64,000 nucleotides of DNA from Dokdonella fugitiva (GCF_014138265.1 NZ_JACGXL010000007.1:1-64000); one strand, 5' to 3'. Positions 7,976 through 18,306 are shown, counted from the first letter of the stretch. Translations and numbers: made by a program. Notes: generated by a model from the sequence alone, not told the origin.

Positions 7976-10489
7976 TCAGCGTGCCGCGGCGTCGAACCCG
8001 TTGGCGAAGATCGCGTCGCCGCCGATCGTGCACGCGCCGGGCACCTGCGCGTGGGTGAGCGCGATGTCGTCGACGAACCAGCCCTCGCCGGTCTGCGCGG
8101 TGTCGGTGCGATAGAGCCAGCGCAGCTTCACGCTCTGGCCCGCGTAGACCGACAGGTCCACCTGGCGCTGCGTGAACGTGAACTGCGCGGTGCCGGTGAA
8201 CGCGCCCGAACCCTGCGTGATGCCGCACAGCGAGCCGCCGTTGGTGATCGTGCCCGGATAGCCGCCCGCGGGGGTGAGGCGCGTCCAGGTGGTGCCGGCG
8301 TCGGTCGAGATGTCGACCACGCCGCCGTCCCAGCCCTGCTCGATGTCCCACGCGGTCCAGAACGAGAGCTGCGGCGACGTGCCCGCGCTGAGGTCGAGTG
8401 GCGGCGTGACGAGCGTGACGCAGAGGTTGTTCGCCGCGGTCGACCAGAAGCTCTGCACGCCGTCGTGCTTGCGCGCGGTCGACATGTGCCAGCCGGCGTG
8501 GTCGATCTGGCCGGGCGCGAGGCCCGTCGGCGAACCGACGCCTTCGGCGTCGAACACGGGATCGCCGGGCTCGGCGCCCGATGCGAACGTACCGTCGTGG
8601 TTGGGTCCGGTCGGCGTCGCCGACAGGCGGACGAGGTTGCCGTCCTCGCTGCCGTTCGCTGCGTCGCTCGCGCGCACGACGTAGTACTGCGGCGCGCCGC
8701 CGGCGACGACGTCGTCGGCGAAGGCGAGCGCATCGACATCCGCGGCGATGCGATGCGCGAGGTCGGGCACGAAGTCGGACTGGTCGGAGCGGTACACCGA
8801 GTACGACGCGGGTCCGCCACAGGCCGGCTGCGCGCCGGTCCAGGCGAGATCGACGCGGCACTGCGAGGTGCCCGCGTTGGTCGCTGCGGCGATGCCGGCG
8901 AACAGCGGCGGCGCGGTGCAGCTGCCGCTCGTCTGCGCCTCGACGCAGGTCGAGGCCGGTGCGGCGCAGCCGCCGGTCGCGTCGAGCGCGACGACGCGAT
9001 AGCCGTAGGTGACCGCACCCGACGCACTCGTGTCGGAATAGCTGCCCGCGGCGAGGTGGTCGGCGATCGTCTCGAAATGGCCGCCGCAGCCGCCCTGCGC
9101 GCGCTCGACGCGATAGCTCGCGTCCGGCGCGGAGCCGCTCCAGGCGAGGTCGATGCGATGGTCGCCGTTCGGCGTAGCGCCGAGCGTCGGCACCGGCGGA
9201 GCGGTGCACAGGTGCGGATCGAGCACGAAGAAGCCTTCGTCGATGCCGGTCGCGATGACGTGGCCGCTGGCGGGGAAGCGGTAGTTGTTCCAGCTGCCGT
9301 TGAACGCGGCGCTGTTGCTCGCCGGGTACGTGTCGAAGTACGCGACTTCGCTGAGCCCGGCGGCGGACAGGTTGTCCATGCGCAGGATGCGCACGCCCGC
9401 CTCGTAGTTCGACTGGTAGACGTACTGGCCGTGCACGTACTGGTTGTGGTCGATGACGTCGAGCGCGCTGTCGTGGTGGCCGACCAGCACGGGCGCTTCG
9501 AGGTCGGACACGTCCCAGACGTAGGTGCGCGCGGCGTGGCCGAAGTTCGACTCGTCCAGTTCGTCGTCGACGAGCAGGTAGCGGTGGTCCTCGGTCAGCC
9601 AGCCCTGGTGCGGATAGGCGGCGCCGTCGTAGGTCACCGACGACAACGTCACCGGCGCGCTCTTGTTGCTCACGTCGACGATCGCGATCTTGTGCGTCGG
9701 TCCGTTCGAGTCGACGCAGATCTCCTTGCCGACGTGCGCGGTGTCGGGCCCCGCGTAGACCCAGCACTGCGATTCGTGCGTGTAGCCCGCGTCGTTGATG
9801 CAGCCGGCGAACGTCGGCGAATCGGGCACGTGGATGTCGATCATCTGCAGGCCGCCGGTGTGCGAATCGCCGGGGCAGGTGAGATTGCTGCCGGGCACGT
9901 AGGCGAAGCCGGTCGCTTCGTTGATCGAGATCGTGTGGCTGCTGCCGAAAGCGCCGTACCAGGCCGTTTCGGCGAACGTCTGCGCGGTCGTCACGCCACG
10001 CAGGGCGGCCAGGTCGAACACCTGCATGCCGTGGCCGGGGTTGTTGTCGCTGACCACGAACGCGTGGTCCTGGTAGACGCGCACGTCGCGCCAGATCGAA
10101 CTGCCGGTACCCGCGTGCGTCGGCAGCTTGCCGAGGTAGGTCGGATGCGTCGGGTCGGTGAGGCGGTAGAAGGCGACGCCGTTGTCGGCGCCGATCAGCG
10201 CGTATTCGCTGCCGTCGGTGTCGGTCCAGCCCCACAGGCTGTTGGTGTTGCTCGCGGCGAACTCGGCCAGGGGGACGAACGCGAGCAGGTCGATGTTCGA
10301 GCACGGATAGGTGCCGGCCATGCCGTTCACGCACGGCGTCGCATGCATCGGCGCGAGCGGGCGCGGCGCCGACGGGCGTGCCGCACGGATCGCGGCCATC
10401 TCGCGTTGCGCGGCATCGGGCGCGGCGGCGGCCGTGGCGAGGGCGAACGGCAGCAACAGGAAGGCGCAGGATGCGCGCGGCGTGGACAT
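7976..10489 (-). CDS. Secreted choice-of-anchor B family protein with fibronectin-like modules
   Basis: An 837-residue exported protein. Signal peptide to about residue 24; residues about 50-420 form a beta-propeller-like region typical of choice-of-anchor B proteins ([61 protein letters not shown]). Two fibronectin-III-like segments (about 430-620) and a jelly-roll-like domain (about 660-815) follow. The C-terminus [15 protein letters not shown] matches the tail of two other secreted proteins here (see findings). Choice-of-anchor families are defined by variable C-terminal sorting signals. The start at 10489 follows GGGGAG with 7-nt spacing; the longer start at 10507 has no site. Ligand or enzymatic activity unknown. 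Confidence 0.82.
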   Translation of the reverse strand: MSTPRASCAFLLLPFALATAAAAPDAAQREMAAIRAARPSAPRPLAPMHATPCVNGMAGTYPCSNIDLLAFVPLAEFAASNTNSLWGWTDTDGSEYALIGADNGVAFYRLTDPTHPTYLGKLPTHAGTGSSIWRDVRVYQDHAFVVSDNNPGHGMQVFDLAALRGVTTAQTFAETAWYGAFGSSHTISINEATGFAYVPGSNLTCPGDSHTGGLQMIDIHVPDSPTFAGCINDAGYTHESQCWVYAGPDTAHVGKEICVDSNGPTHKIAIVDVSNKSAPVTLSSVTYDGAAYPHQGWLTEDHRYLLVDDELDESNFGHAARTYVWDVSDLEAPVLVGHHDSALDVIDHNQYVHGQYVYQSNYEAGVRILRMDNLSAAGLSEVAYFDTYPASNSAAFNGSWNNYRFPASGHVIATGIDEGFFVLDPHLCTAPPVPTLGATPNGDHRIDLAWSGSAPDASYRVERAQGGCGGHFETIADHLAAGSYSDTSASGAVTYGYRVVALDATGGCAAPASTCVEAQTSGSCTAPPLFAGIAAATNAGTSQCRVDLAWTGAQPACGGPASYSVYRSDQSDFVPDLAHRIAADVDALAFADDVVAGGAPQYYVVRASDAANGSEDGNLVRLSATPTGPNHDGTFASGAEPGDPVFDAEGVGSPTGLAPGQIDHAGWHMSTARKHDGVQSFWSTAANNLCVTLVTPPLDLSAGTSPQLSFWTAWDIEQGWDGGVVDISTDAGTTWTRLTPAGGYPGTITNGGSLCGITQGSGAFTGTAQFTFTQRQVDLSVYAGQSVKLRWLYRTDTAQTGEGWFVDDIALTHAQVPGACTIGGDAIFANGFDAAAR

Positions 10490-10577
10490 CGGCTTACTCC
10501 CCAGCAAGGTCGGTCCGTGCCGGTCGTCGCGACCGGCGCAAGCGCGGGAGTCTAGCAGGCGCGGCCGCGGTCGACGT

Positions 10578-10919
10578 TCAGCGCGGTCGGCGCTTGTCGC
10601 CGCGCTCGGGCGCGACCGTGCTGTCGACCACGTCGTAGTGGCGCACGAGCGGTTCCATCTCGAGCAGGTAGTTCTCGTCCTCGGGGTAGTACACCGAGCG
10701 CTCGGGGTTCTCGCCGGCGAACGCGCGCACCGCGTCCATCGAATCCCACAGCGAGATCAGCACGATCTCGCTGTGCTCGCCCTGCAGGCGCCGCAGCACG
10801 GTGACGCCGCGGTTGCCCGGCGTCGCGGCGACGTCCTTGAGCAGGGTCTCGTCGAGATGGGCGATGTAGGCGTCCGCCCGTTCGGCCAGCGTGATGCCCC
10901 GCCAGATGCGCGCGATCAT
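10578..10919 (-). CDS. Antibiotic biosynthesis monooxygenase (ABM) family protein
   Basis: A 113-residue ferredoxin-like-fold protein. MIARIWRGITLAERADAYIAHL opens the domain, and the strand EIVLISLWDSMDAVRAFAG is typical of the ABM/DUF4188-like dimeric alpha-beta barrel family. Such proteins include quinol monooxygenases and heme-degrading enzymes, but most are of unknown role; the Asn/Trp/His set of IsdG-type heme oxygenases is not evident. ATG at 10919 precedes the fold; the longer frame upstream is arginine-rich and unlikely to be coding. Monocistronic, divergent from the membrane protein gene at 11064. Confidence 0.75.
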   Translation of the reverse strand: MIARIWRGITLAERADAYIAHLDETLLKDVAATPGNRGVTVLRRLQGEHSEIVLISLWDSMDAVRAFAGENPERSVYYPEDENYLLEMEPLVRHYDVVDSTVAPERGDKRRPR

Positions 10920-11063
10920 GTGCCGTCTCCGATGACGTCGCCGCCATCTTCGCACGGTCCGGGCGCTTTTCGTGACCGAGCCCGGACGACGACGCTAGCG
11001 ACGTCGGGCGCAACTGCGGCCATAATGCGGTGGCCCGCCCCGCGGGCGCGGTGGAGGATCGGG

Positions 11064-11657
11064 ATGGAATGGCTCGGCTGGGTGGTAGCGGTGCTCGTGG
11101 CCGGTGTCGCGGCATGGCTGTTGCGTGCATTGCGCACCGAACGCGGACGCAGCCACGAGCTCCTGTACGAGAAGATCGACCTCGAGAACGAGCTCGACGC
11201 CGCGCGCAGCAGCGCGCCGTCCGACAGCGCCGCGCACGCCGCCGCCCACGACGCGCTCGTCGCGGTCGCCAATCGCCTCGACGCGCCGCTCGGTTCCGCG
11301 CGCGCGCACCTCGAGGACGTCGACGCGCAGATCGCCGACTACCGCGAGCGCGTGCGCCAGTTCGACGCGGCCGTGCAGTACTGCCTGCAGCCGGTCGAGA
11401 TGATCTTCGGCGCCGACAAGGCGACGCTCGACCAGCTCGTGAGCCACGTCGAGGGCGCGCGCCGCAAGCTGTTCGAAGCGCGCGCAACGCTGCAGAAGAG
11501 TCCGCTGCACCTCGCCAAGGGGCCGCTCGACGGCGGCCTTGGCGAGATCGACGTGCTCGCCGACTACGCGCGCGCGTTGCGCATCCCGCCCGCCGACGTC
11601 GCGCCGGCCCCGGCGCCGGCGCCTGCCGCCGACGAACCCACGCTCGCGTCGTCCTGA
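11064..11657 (+). CDS. Membrane-anchored coiled-coil protein of unknown function
   Basis: A 197-residue protein with one N-terminal membrane segment (MEWLGWVVAVLVAGVAAWLL), then a long helical, probably coiled-coil cytoplasmic region (residues about 25-165, charged heptad-like pattern, e.g. ELLYEKIDLENELDAARS), and an Ala/Pro-rich tail. GTGGAGGATCGGG is a good ribosome-binding site. The topology resembles small inner-membrane scaffold or septum-associated proteins, but I do not recognise the family. Its stop is 4 bp from the start of the SDR gene, so the two form an operon. Confidence 0.75.
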   Translation: MEWLGWVVAVLVAGVAAWLLRALRTERGRSHELLYEKIDLENELDAARSSAPSDSAAHAAAHDALVAVANRLDAPLGSARAHLEDVDAQIADYRERVRQFDAAVQYCLQPVEMIFGADKATLDQLVSHVEGARRKLFEARATLQKSPLHLAKGPLDGGLGEIDVLADYARALRIPPADVAPAPAPAPAADEPTLASS

Positions 11658-11661
11658 GGCG

Positions 11662-12540
11662 ATGGCGGTCGCGCTGGTCCTCGGCGCGAGCGGCGCGATC
11701 GGCCGTTTCCTGCTGCCGCGGCTGGTGGTCGCGGGTGACGACGTGCTCGCGCTGAGCCGCGCCGTCCGCACGTCCGATGCGCCGCGATTGCACTGGCTGC
11801 GCGGCGACCTCGAGCAGGCGTTGCCGCCGTTGCCTGCGCTCGACGTGCTCTATAGCTGCGGTCCGCTCGACGCGTTCGCGCGTTGGTACGCGCGCGCGCC
11901 GATGCAGGCGGCGCGCATCGTCGCGATCGGTTCGATGAGCATCGAAAGCAAGCAGGCATCGGCCGATCCGCACGAACGCGCGCTCGCCGCGCGCCTGCAC
12001 GACGCCGAACGATCGCTCGCCGCGACCGCGCGCGAGCGCGGCGCTGCATGGACCGTGCTGCGGCCGACCCTCGTCTACGGCGCCGGCGTCGACCACAGCC
12101 TGACGCCGCTCGTGCGCCGTGCGCGACACTGGCGCGTGTTCCCACGCGTCGCCGGCGCGCGCGGGCTGCGCCAGCCCGTGCATGCGGACGACCTTGCCGC
12201 GGCCTGCGTCGCGGTCGCCGCGCAGCCGCACTGCGCCGGCCGCGCCTACGCGCTCGGCGGTGGCGAGCGGCTCGCATTCGCCGCGATGCTCGAGCGCGTG
12301 CGCGCCTCGCTGCCGTTCCGCACCGTGCCGTTGCCCGTGCCGTTGCCGCTCGTGCGCGGCGTGCTCGCGCTCGCGCGCGCGGCCGGGAGCACGCGCCTGT
12401 CGCCCGCGCTCGTCGATCGACTCGGGCACGATCTCGTCGCCGACGATAGTGCGGCGCGCGTCGATTTCGGCTACGCGCCGCGGCCGTTCCGGCCCGATTC
12501 GGCGTGCTGGGACACGACCGTGCCGTTCAGCGGGGATTGA
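11662..12540 (+). CDS. NAD-dependent epimerase/dehydratase family (extended SDR) protein
   Basis: A 292-residue Rossmann-fold protein. The N-terminal nucleotide-binding loop is GASGAIGRFLL (GxxGxxG). IGSMSIESKQASADPHERALA stands where extended SDRs carry the catalytic Ser and YxxxK, but no Tyr is present there, so it may be an atypical SDR acting as an NmrA-like sensor or with another mechanism. Residues WTVLRPTLVYGAG and the late VHADDLAAAC segment are typical of NAD-dependent sugar epimerase-like enzymes. Substrate unknown. It follows the coiled-coil gene by 4 bp. Confidence 0.8.
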   Translation: MAVALVLGASGAIGRFLLPRLVVAGDDVLALSRAVRTSDAPRLHWLRGDLEQALPPLPALDVLYSCGPLDAFARWYARAPMQAARIVAIGSMSIESKQASADPHERALAARLHDAERSLAATARERGAAWTVLRPTLVYGAGVDHSLTPLVRRARHWRVFPRVAGARGLRQPVHADDLAAACVAVAAQPHCAGRAYALGGGERLAFAAMLERVRASLPFRTVPLPVPLPLVRGVLALARAAGSTRLSPALVDRLGHDLVADDSAARVDFGYAPRPFRPDSACWDTTVPFSGD

Positions 12541-12577
12541 GACCATGTCGGTTATCGCTGCATCCCGGGGGTTTCCG

Positions 12578-13342
12578 ATGAAGCAGTCCATGCGGTTCCT
12601 GTTCGCCCTGCTCGTCGTCGCGTGCGCGACCGCCGCACGCGCGAGCGACCTCGAAGACACCTGCGCGGCGAGCAGCAGCTACGACCTCGTCGTCGGCGCC
12701 GACGCGCTCGTGTTCGAACGCGGTGCCCCGGTGCCGCGACGGATCGAATGGCGCGACGGCCGCCTGCGCGTCGATGGCGCGGGCGTGACCCTCAACACCG
12801 AGGATGCCGATCGCCTCGCCCTGTTCGCGCGCGAGCTGCGCGCGCTGGTGCCGAAGGTGAAGGCGATCGCGCTGCGCGGGCTCGACCTCGCCACCGGCGT
12901 CGTGCGCGACGAGACGCGCCGGCTCGCCACGTCCGCCGCGACGCGCGCCGAGCTCGACCGGCGCATCGGCGAGCACGCGGCCGAACTGCGCCGGCGCATC
13001 GCGTTGAGCAACAGCACGCGCGACTGGCAAGCGGACGCGTTCGAGCGCGACGTCGCGGCATGGTCGGCCGACCTCGCGCCGCTGCTCGCCGCCGACGTCG
13101 GCCGCGGCGCGGTCACCGCCGCGCTCGACGGCGACCTCGACGCCGCGGTCGCGCTGCAGGTGCGCGCGAGCGAACTCGGCAACGGCCTGCAGCCGAAGAT
13201 CGAGCGCCGCCTGCGCGAGCTGCGGCCGCAGATCCAGACGCTGTGCCCGGCGATCCGCCGCCTGCACGAGCTGCAGGACGGCGTGCGCGACGGCAACGGC
13301 CGCGCGCTCGACCTGCTCGAGATCGGCGCGGTGCGGCGCTGA
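12578..13342 (+). CDS. DUF2884 (YggN-like) secreted protein
   Basis: A 254-residue protein with a signal peptide (MKQSMRFLFALLVVACATAARA). The following region (YDLVVGADALVFERG, then ALRGLDLATGVVRDETRRLA) matches the DUF2884/YggN family of periplasmic proteins of unknown function. The rest is strongly helical and charged. ATG at 12578 was taken because the signal peptide starts there; ATG 12545 would add 11 residues. The 208 bases downstream hold no gene that I can support. Confidence 0.75.
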   Translation: MKQSMRFLFALLVVACATAARASDLEDTCAASSSYDLVVGADALVFERGAPVPRRIEWRDGRLRVDGAGVTLNTEDADRLALFARELRALVPKVKAIALRGLDLATGVVRDETRRLATSAATRAELDRRIGEHAAELRRRIALSNSTRDWQADAFERDVAAWSADLAPLLAADVGRGAVTAALDGDLDAAVALQVRASELGNGLQPKIERRLRELRPQIQTLCPAIRRLHELQDGVRDGNGRALDLLEIGAVRR

Positions 13343-13550
13343 CCGCCCGCGCGGGCTTCGTCGCTACGCAACGGTATGCACGCGCGCGGCGCACGGCGCC
13401 GCGCATGCGCTTGTTGCAACGCAGCGGGTCGGATGCGCGCGTTTTTCGCCGCAGTGCAGCGTTGCCAACGCTCGTTTGAACGACCTAAGATGCGGAGCGC
13501 TTCACGCACCACTCGAGCAATCCAGGACGCCAGCCAGAAGGGGCATGCCC

Positions 13551-15656
13551 ATGCAGGTTCGATCGATCACGACCGCGGCCGTCGCCGCGGCGTTGTTTGG
13601 CAGTTTGGCGGCGCACGACGCGCGGGCCTACGACTACACCGCGCCGGTGGTGTTCCACGGTACGGCGAGCTTCGACCCGGCCAACAGCGTCATTCCGTTC
13701 CCGAACAACCTGCTGCTGCTCGGCACGACCGACCTCACGCTCAACATCCCCGTCGCCGACCCGAACGACTACAGCGATCCGAAGGTCGCGATGAACGCGC
13801 TCGACGGCTTCGGCACGTCCACGCCGTGGTCGACCACGTTCAGTGCGCCGATCGACGCGGCCTCGCTCGCCGGCAACGTGCGCATGTTCGAGGTCACGTT
13901 GAGTGGCCCTGGCGGCGCCGTCACCGGCGTCGTGCGCGAACTCGCCTCGCCGGGTGAATTCGTCGCCGCGCTGTCGCCGTCCGACGTGACCCACAAGACG
14001 CTCGCGATCGTGCCGACCAAACCGCTCAAGCAGCGCACGTCGTACATGGCCGTGCTGACGAACGGCATCACGGCCGGCGGCAACGAGATCCGCGGCACGC
14101 TGACCTACCTGCTCTCGACCAGCCCGCACGCGCTCTGCGCGGGCGGCCACTCGACCAACCCGGCGCTGTCGGACGCGCAGGCGTGCCAGCTCGAGCCGCT
14201 GCGCCAGCTCAACAGCTCGCAGGCCGCCGCCGCGGTGTCGGCCGGCGTGCCCGCCGGGCAGATCGCGCTGTCGTGGGTCGCCACGACGCAGAGCATCACG
14301 CCGACGATGCAGGCGCTGACCGCGATCACGCAGGCGTCGCCTCCCGCGCCGACGCACGTCGCGCCGACCGGCAAGACGCTCGCCGACCTCGGCCTCGGCC
14401 TGCCGCCGGTCGCCGACATCTACATCGGCACGATCAGCCTGCCGTACTACCTGTCGGCGCCGAGCGCGTCGAACCCCACGGCGGCGCTGACCGGCTTCTG
14501 GCACGCGGCCGCAGGCGCATACATCGACCAGTGCGCGGGTTTCGGCCTCGATCCGACCTCGACCAACCTCACCGCGTGCAACCCGATCCCGGTCGCGACG
14601 ACGACCGAGACCGTGCCGCTGCTGATGACCTATCCGAACGCGCATTCCGGCCGCACGATGCCCGCCGGCGGCTGGCCGCTCGTGATCTTCCAGCACGGCA
14701 TCACGCGCAACCGCACCGACATGTTCGCGGTCGCCGGCACGCTCGCCGCGCAAGGTTTCGCGGTCGTCGCGATCGACCTGCCGCTGCACGGCCTGACCAG
14801 CACGACCAACCCGTTCTACGTCGGCAACACGCCGTTCGGCGCGATCGCGCACGAGCGCACGTTCGACCTCGACCTGTCCAACAACACGACCGGCGCGCCG
14901 GGTCCTGACGGTGTCATCGATCCGTCGGGCAGCTACACGATCAATCTCTCGAGCCTGCTCACCTCGCGCGACAACCTGCGCCAGGGCGAAGCCGACCTGC
15001 TGCAGCTCTCGCACGCGGCGTCGACGTTCCCGAACGTCGATGCGAGCCATGTCAGCTTCGTCGGCCAGTCGCTCGGCAGCATCGTCGGCACCGTGTTCCT
15101 CGCCAACGATCCGACCGTCGACGTCGGCCTGCTCAGCGTGCCGGGCGGCGGCATCGCGCGCATGCTCGATGCGTCGCCCGCGTTCGGTCCGCGCATCCAC
15201 GCCGGCCTCGCCGCGGCGGGCCTGCAGCAGGGCACGCCCGACTACGACGCGTACTTCGTCGCGACGCAGACCATCATCGACTCCGGCGATCCGATCAACT
15301 TCGCCGGCAACGATACCTTGCTGGCCGGCAAGCGCCTGCTCGTGCACGAAGTCGTCGGCGGCGGCGACGTGCTGCCCGACCAGGTGATCCCGAACAGCGT
15401 GCCGGGCGCGCCGCTGTCGGGCACCGAGCCGCTGATCGCCGCGCTCGGCCTCGCGCCGATCGTCGGCACCACGCAGGATGCCGACGGCATCCGCGGCGCG
15501 ACGCGCTTCCTGCAGGGCGAACACGGTTCGTTGCTCGATCCGACCGACTTCCCGGCCGCGACGGTCGAGATGCAGGGCGAGATGGCGAGTCTGCTCGTCA
15601 CCGGCGGCGCTGCCGTGCAGGTGGCCAACCCGTCGGTCATCGCGACCTCGCCGTAA
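13551..15656 (+). CDS. VolA-like secreted lipase/esterase
   Basis: A 701-residue alpha/beta hydrolase. Signal peptide MQVRSITTAAVAAALFGSLAAHDARA; residues about 30-190 match the bacterial virulence-factor lipase N-terminal region (Ig-like, PFPNNLLLLGTTDLTLNIP); the hydrolase core runs from about residue 380 (PLVIFQHGITRNRTDMFA oxyanion region) with nucleophile elbow GQSLG and a late GEHGSLLDP that supplies the catalytic His. VolA of Vibrio is a surface lysophospholipase; this protein has no lipobox, so it is probably released or held otherwise. ATG at 13551 is preferred over 13545 because of the AGAAGGGG spacing. A strong hairpin follows the stop. Confidence 0.85.
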   Translation: MQVRSITTAAVAAALFGSLAAHDARAYDYTAPVVFHGTASFDPANSVIPFPNNLLLLGTTDLTLNIPVADPNDYSDPKVAMNALDGFGTSTPWSTTFSAPIDAASLAGNVRMFEVTLSGPGGAVTGVVRELASPGEFVAALSPSDVTHKTLAIVPTKPLKQRTSYMAVLTNGITAGGNEIRGTLTYLLSTSPHALCAGGHSTNPALSDAQACQLEPLRQLNSSQAAAAVSAGVPAGQIALSWVATTQSITPTMQALTAITQASPPAPTHVAPTGKTLADLGLGLPPVADIYIGTISLPYYLSAPSASNPTAALTGFWHAAAGAYIDQCAGFGLDPTSTNLTACNPIPVATTTETVPLLMTYPNAHSGRTMPAGGWPLVIFQHGITRNRTDMFAVAGTLAAQGFAVVAIDLPLHGLTSTTNPFYVGNTPFGAIAHERTFDLDLSNNTTGAPGPDGVIDPSGSYTINLSSLLTSRDNLRQGEADLLQLSHAASTFPNVDASHVSFVGQSLGSIVGTVFLANDPTVDVGLLSVPGGGIARMLDASPAFGPRIHAGLAAAGLQQGTPDYDAYFVATQTIIDSGDPINFAGNDTLLAGKRLLVHEVVGGGDVLPDQVIPNSVPGAPLSGTEPLIAALGLAPIVGTTQDADGIRGATRFLQGEHGSLLDPTDFPAATVEMQGEMASLLVTGGAAVQVANPSVIATSP

Positions 15657-15682
15657 GGCGTCGCGCGATCGGGCGATCACGC

Positions 15683-15708
15683 AAGGGCGCGCTGCGAGGC
15701 GCGCCCTT
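15683..15708 (+). terminator. Hairpin terminator after the lipase gene
   Basis: Perfect 10-bp stem AAGGGCGCGC / GCGCGCCCTT with a TGCGAG loop, followed by TGTGCTT. It starts 27 bp after the lipase stop and ends 18 bp before the next start. The T-rich tail is weak but present on the right arm. Confidence 0.65.
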
Positions 15709-15726
15709 GTGCTTCGTGGAGGCAGC

Positions 15727-16191
15727 ATGCGCAGCGTCAACGACTGGTTCGGCAGCTACAGCGCGGACCACCAGAACCCGACCAACCGGCTCATCCACTG
15801 GATCTGCGTACCGGCGATCCTGTGGGCGGTCGTCGCGCTGCTGTGGCTGCTGCCGGTGCCGGCGTCGATCGGTCGCGCCGGCCTCTGGTGCGCGCTGATC
15901 ATGGTCGGCGCGCTCACGTTCTACTGGCGCCTGTCGCGCCCGCTCGGCGCGGCGATGTTCGTCGTGTTCGTGCTGCTCGCACTGCTGACCGAGTGGCTGT
16001 ACCGCGCCTTCGGCGGCCAGCAACTGCTGTGGCTCGCGATCGGCGTGTTCGTCGTCGCGTGGGTCGGCCAGTTCATCGGCCACCTCATCGAAGGCCGCCG
16101 GCCGTCGTTCTTCACCGACCTCGCCTACCTGCTGATCGGCCCCGCGTGGCTGACCGGCAAGGTCATGCGGCGCGTCGGCATCGCCTACTGA
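15727..16191 (+). CDS. Mpo1-like (DUF962) integral membrane protein
   Basis: A 154-residue protein with four hydrophobic segments. The N-terminal DHQNPTNRLIHWICVP and the later GQFIGHLIEGRRPSF carry the His residues typical of the Mpo1/YGL010w family; the yeast member is an Fe(II) 2-hydroxy-fatty-acid dioxygenase, while bacterial members are annotated DUF962. It lies in the inner membrane and may act on long-chain fatty acids (inference from the family). Convergent with purC. Confidence 0.85.
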   Translation: MRSVNDWFGSYSADHQNPTNRLIHWICVPAILWAVVALLWLLPVPASIGRAGLWCALIMVGALTFYWRLSRPLGAAMFVVFVLLALLTEWLYRAFGGQQLLWLAIGVFVVAWVGQFIGHLIEGRRPSFFTDLAYLLIGPAWLTGKVMRRVGIAY

Positions 16192-16198
16192 GCGCCTC

Positions 16199-16275
16199 CC
16201 GCGGGAGCGGCTTCAGCCGCGACGCCTCGCTCTCGCGCCGACGAAAGCGCAGCGCGCCTTCCTGCGCTCCCGCGG
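16199..16275. repeat. REP-like palindromic repeat (GGGAGCGGC family)
   Basis: CCGCGGGAGCG at 16199 pairs with CGCTCCCGCGG at 16265, and the left part continues GGCTTCAGCCGCGACGC, a hairpin typical of xanthomonad REP elements. It lies between the convergent Mpo1-like and purC genes. Directly after it (16286-16360) are two copies of a GGGCC..GGCCCACC motif, also found near 1235. Together they fill this intergenic space. Confidence 0.6.
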
Positions 16276-16382
16276 CGGCGTAGGGGGCGGGCCCCGGCCC
16301 ACCGTCTTTTCTCTCGCGAACACTGCCGTGATGTCATGCGGTGGGCCAGGGCCCACCCTGCGGTGCGTGGCTCGCCGTTCGC

Positions 16383-17309
16383 TCAGTCGAGCGTGATGCC
16401 CGCCAGCCGCTGCAGCGCTTCCGCGTACTTCGCCGCGGTGCCCGCGATGACCTCGGCCGGTACGCGCGGTCCCGGCGCGGTCTTGTTCCAGTCGAGCGTC
16501 TCGAGGTAGTCGCGCACGAACTGCTTGTCGTAGCTCGGCGGGCTGATGCCGACGCGGTACTGGTCGGCCGGCCAGAAGCGCGACGAGTCGGGCGTGAGCA
16601 TCTCGTCCATCACGTACAGCGTGCCGTCGGCGTCGGTGCCGAACTCGAACTTGGTGTCGGCGATGATGATGCCGCGCTCGGCCGCGTAGCCGGCCGCGTA
16701 GCGGTAGATCGCCAGCGTCGCGTCGCGCACGCGTTCGGCCATCTCGCGGCCGACGAGGTCGACCACGTGCGCGAAGCTCACGTTCTCGTCGTGGTCGCCG
16801 ACCGCGGCCTTCGTCGACGGCGTGAAGATCGGCTCCGGCAGGCGCTCGGCCTGGCGCAGGCCCGGCGGCAGCGCGATGCCGCACAGCGAACCGTTCGCCT
16901 GGTAGTCCTTCCAGCCCGAACCGATCAGGTAGCCGCGCGCGATCGCCTCGACCGGCACCGGCTTCAGGCGTTTGGTGATCACGCTGCGCTTCGCGTAGAG
17001 CGCGACGTCGGTACCCGCGGGCAGCACGCTCGCGACGTCCTTGCCGGTCAGGTGGTTCGGCACGAGGTGAGCGGTCTTGCCGAACCAGAAGTTCGAGATC
17101 TGGCAGAGCATCTCGCCCTTGCCCGGGATCGGGTCGGGCAGTACGACGTCGAACGCGGACAGGCGATCGCTCGCGACGATCAGCAGTTCCGTCGGCGACA
17201 GCGCGTAGACGTCGCGCACCTTGCCGCGATGGACGAGGTCGAGGCCGGGCAGGTTCGATTGCGAGAGGACGGTCGGCACGCGCGCGTTCCACGGGTCGAA
17301 AGACGCCAT
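16383..17309 (-). CDS. purC: Phosphoribosylaminoimidazole-succinocarboxamide synthase
   Basis: A 308-residue SAICAR synthetase, which joins CAIR and aspartate with ATP in purine biosynthesis. The N-terminal [11 protein letters not shown] is the family's ATP-binding start, [18 protein letters not shown] and [11 protein letters not shown] with [12 protein letters not shown] are signature motifs. Length matches the eukaryote-like long bacterial form of about 300 residues rather than the 237-residue E. coli form. ATG at 17309 precedes the conserved region; the upstream in-frame part is not conserved-looking. Single gene, divergent from djlA. Confidence 0.96.
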   Translation of the reverse strand: MASFDPWNARVPTVLSQSNLPGLDLVHRGKVRDVYALSPTELLIVASDRLSAFDVVLPDPIPGKGEMLCQISNFWFGKTAHLVPNHLTGKDVASVLPAGTDVALYAKRSVITKRLKPVPVEAIARGYLIGSGWKDYQANGSLCGIALPPGLRQAERLPEPIFTPSTKAAVGDHDENVSFAHVVDLVGREMAERVRDATLAIYRYAAGYAAERGIIIADTKFEFGTDADGTLYVMDEMLTPDSSRFWPADQYRVGISPPSYDKQFVRDYLETLDWNKTAPGPRVPAEVIAGTAAKYAEALQRLAGITLD

Positions 17310-17423
17310 TGTAGCGGCGCGCAGCGGCGGTCGGCCGGCCGCGCCGTGATCCGGCGGCCGCGCCGGGCAGCGCGCCGGCGCCGGTGGCGGCCAACGGTGC
17401 GCGCCGGCCCCGGCGACGCGTGC

Positions 17424-17432
17424 TGGTAGAAT
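17424..17432 (+). promoter_or_regulatory. Candidate extended -10 promoter for djlA
   Basis: TGGTAGAAT (TGn plus TAGAAT) stands out in the GC-rich gap between purC and djlA, about 85 bp before the djlA start. No clear -35 hexamer lies 17 bp upstream, as is usual for extended -10 promoters. Confidence 0.45.
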
Positions 17433-17517
17433 CGCGCCGTCCTTCCGCGCCGCCTTCCGACGTGCCGACACCCGTTCCGTTCCTTCCGAGCGCGCCCGCC
17501 GCGCAGCGAGCCGCGCG

Positions 17518-18306
17518 ATGAGCTTCATCGGCAAACTGCTCGGCGCGCTGATCGGCTGGGGCCTGTTCCACAACCCGATCGGCATCGTCATCGGCCTGCT
17601 GCTCGGCCACTTCTACGACAGCGCGGTCGCACGCGCGCGCCCCGGCGCGATCGGCCGCGGCTTCGTCGAACCGCTGTTCGCGTTCGCGGGTGCGCTCGCC
17701 AAGTCCGACGGGCGCGTCTCGCAGGCGGAGATCGACGCGGCCGAGGCGTTGATCACCCGGCTCGGGCTCGATGGCGAGCACCGGCGCGCCGCGATCGAAC
17801 GCTTCACTGCGGGCAAGCAGGCCGAGTTCAACGTGAATTTCGCGATCGGCGAACTCAGCGCCTGGTGCGCTAACCGGCGCGACTCCGCGTTCATCGTGCT
17901 CGACCTGCTGCTCGACCTCGTCTACGCCGAAGGGCCGCTCGCCGGTGCCAAGCTCGAGCTCGTGCGCCGCCTGTGCGCCGCGCTCGGCGTGCGTGAGCAC
18001 GAACTCGCCGCACTCTCGGCGATGAAGGGCTACGGCGGCTGGCAGGGCGCGCGCGGCACCGGCGGCGCCGGCGATGCCGGACGTGCGCCGCCGCGGCCGT
18101 CACAGGTCGATCCGTACGCGGTGCTCGGCATCACGCGCGCGGTGAGCGACCGCGACGTCAAGCAGGCGTATCGCCGCCTCATGAGCAAGCACCACCCGGA
18201 CAAGCTCGGCGACGTGCCGGACGAAGTGAAGCGTCGTTCCGAGCAGCGCGCGCGAGAGATCAACGCGGCCTACGAGCACATCAAGGGCGAACGCGGCATC
18301 ACCTGA
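17518..18306 (+). CDS. djlA: Membrane-anchored co-chaperone DjlA
   Basis: A 262-residue protein. N-terminal membrane segment with glycines ([20 protein letters not shown]), a TerB-like helical domain (about residues 50-160, [20 protein letters not shown]), a Gly/Arg-rich linker, and a C-terminal J domain (about 196-262) with the HPD motif in SKHHPDKLG. This is the order of DjlA, which stimulates DnaK at the inner membrane. 41 bp upstream of rpe in the same direction. It could have an upstream start but the ATG at 17518 places the membrane segment correctly. Confidence 0.92.
   Translation: MSFIGKLLGALIGWGLFHNPIGIVIGLLLGHFYDSAVARARPGAIGRGFVEPLFAFAGALAKSDGRVSQAEIDAAEALITRLGLDGEHRRAAIERFTAGKQAEFNVNFAIGELSAWCANRRDSAFIVLDLLLDLVYAEGPLAGAKLELVRRLCAALGVREHELAALSAMKGYGGWQGARGTGGAGDAGRAPPRPSQVDPYAVLGITRAVSDRDVKQAYRRLMSKHHPDKLGDVPDEVKRRSEQRAREINAAYEHIKGERGIT

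Noticed and set aside
7793-10555. 920-residue forward open frame
   Set aside because: Shadow of the choice-of-anchor B gene on the reverse strand, which has a signal peptide and matched domains.
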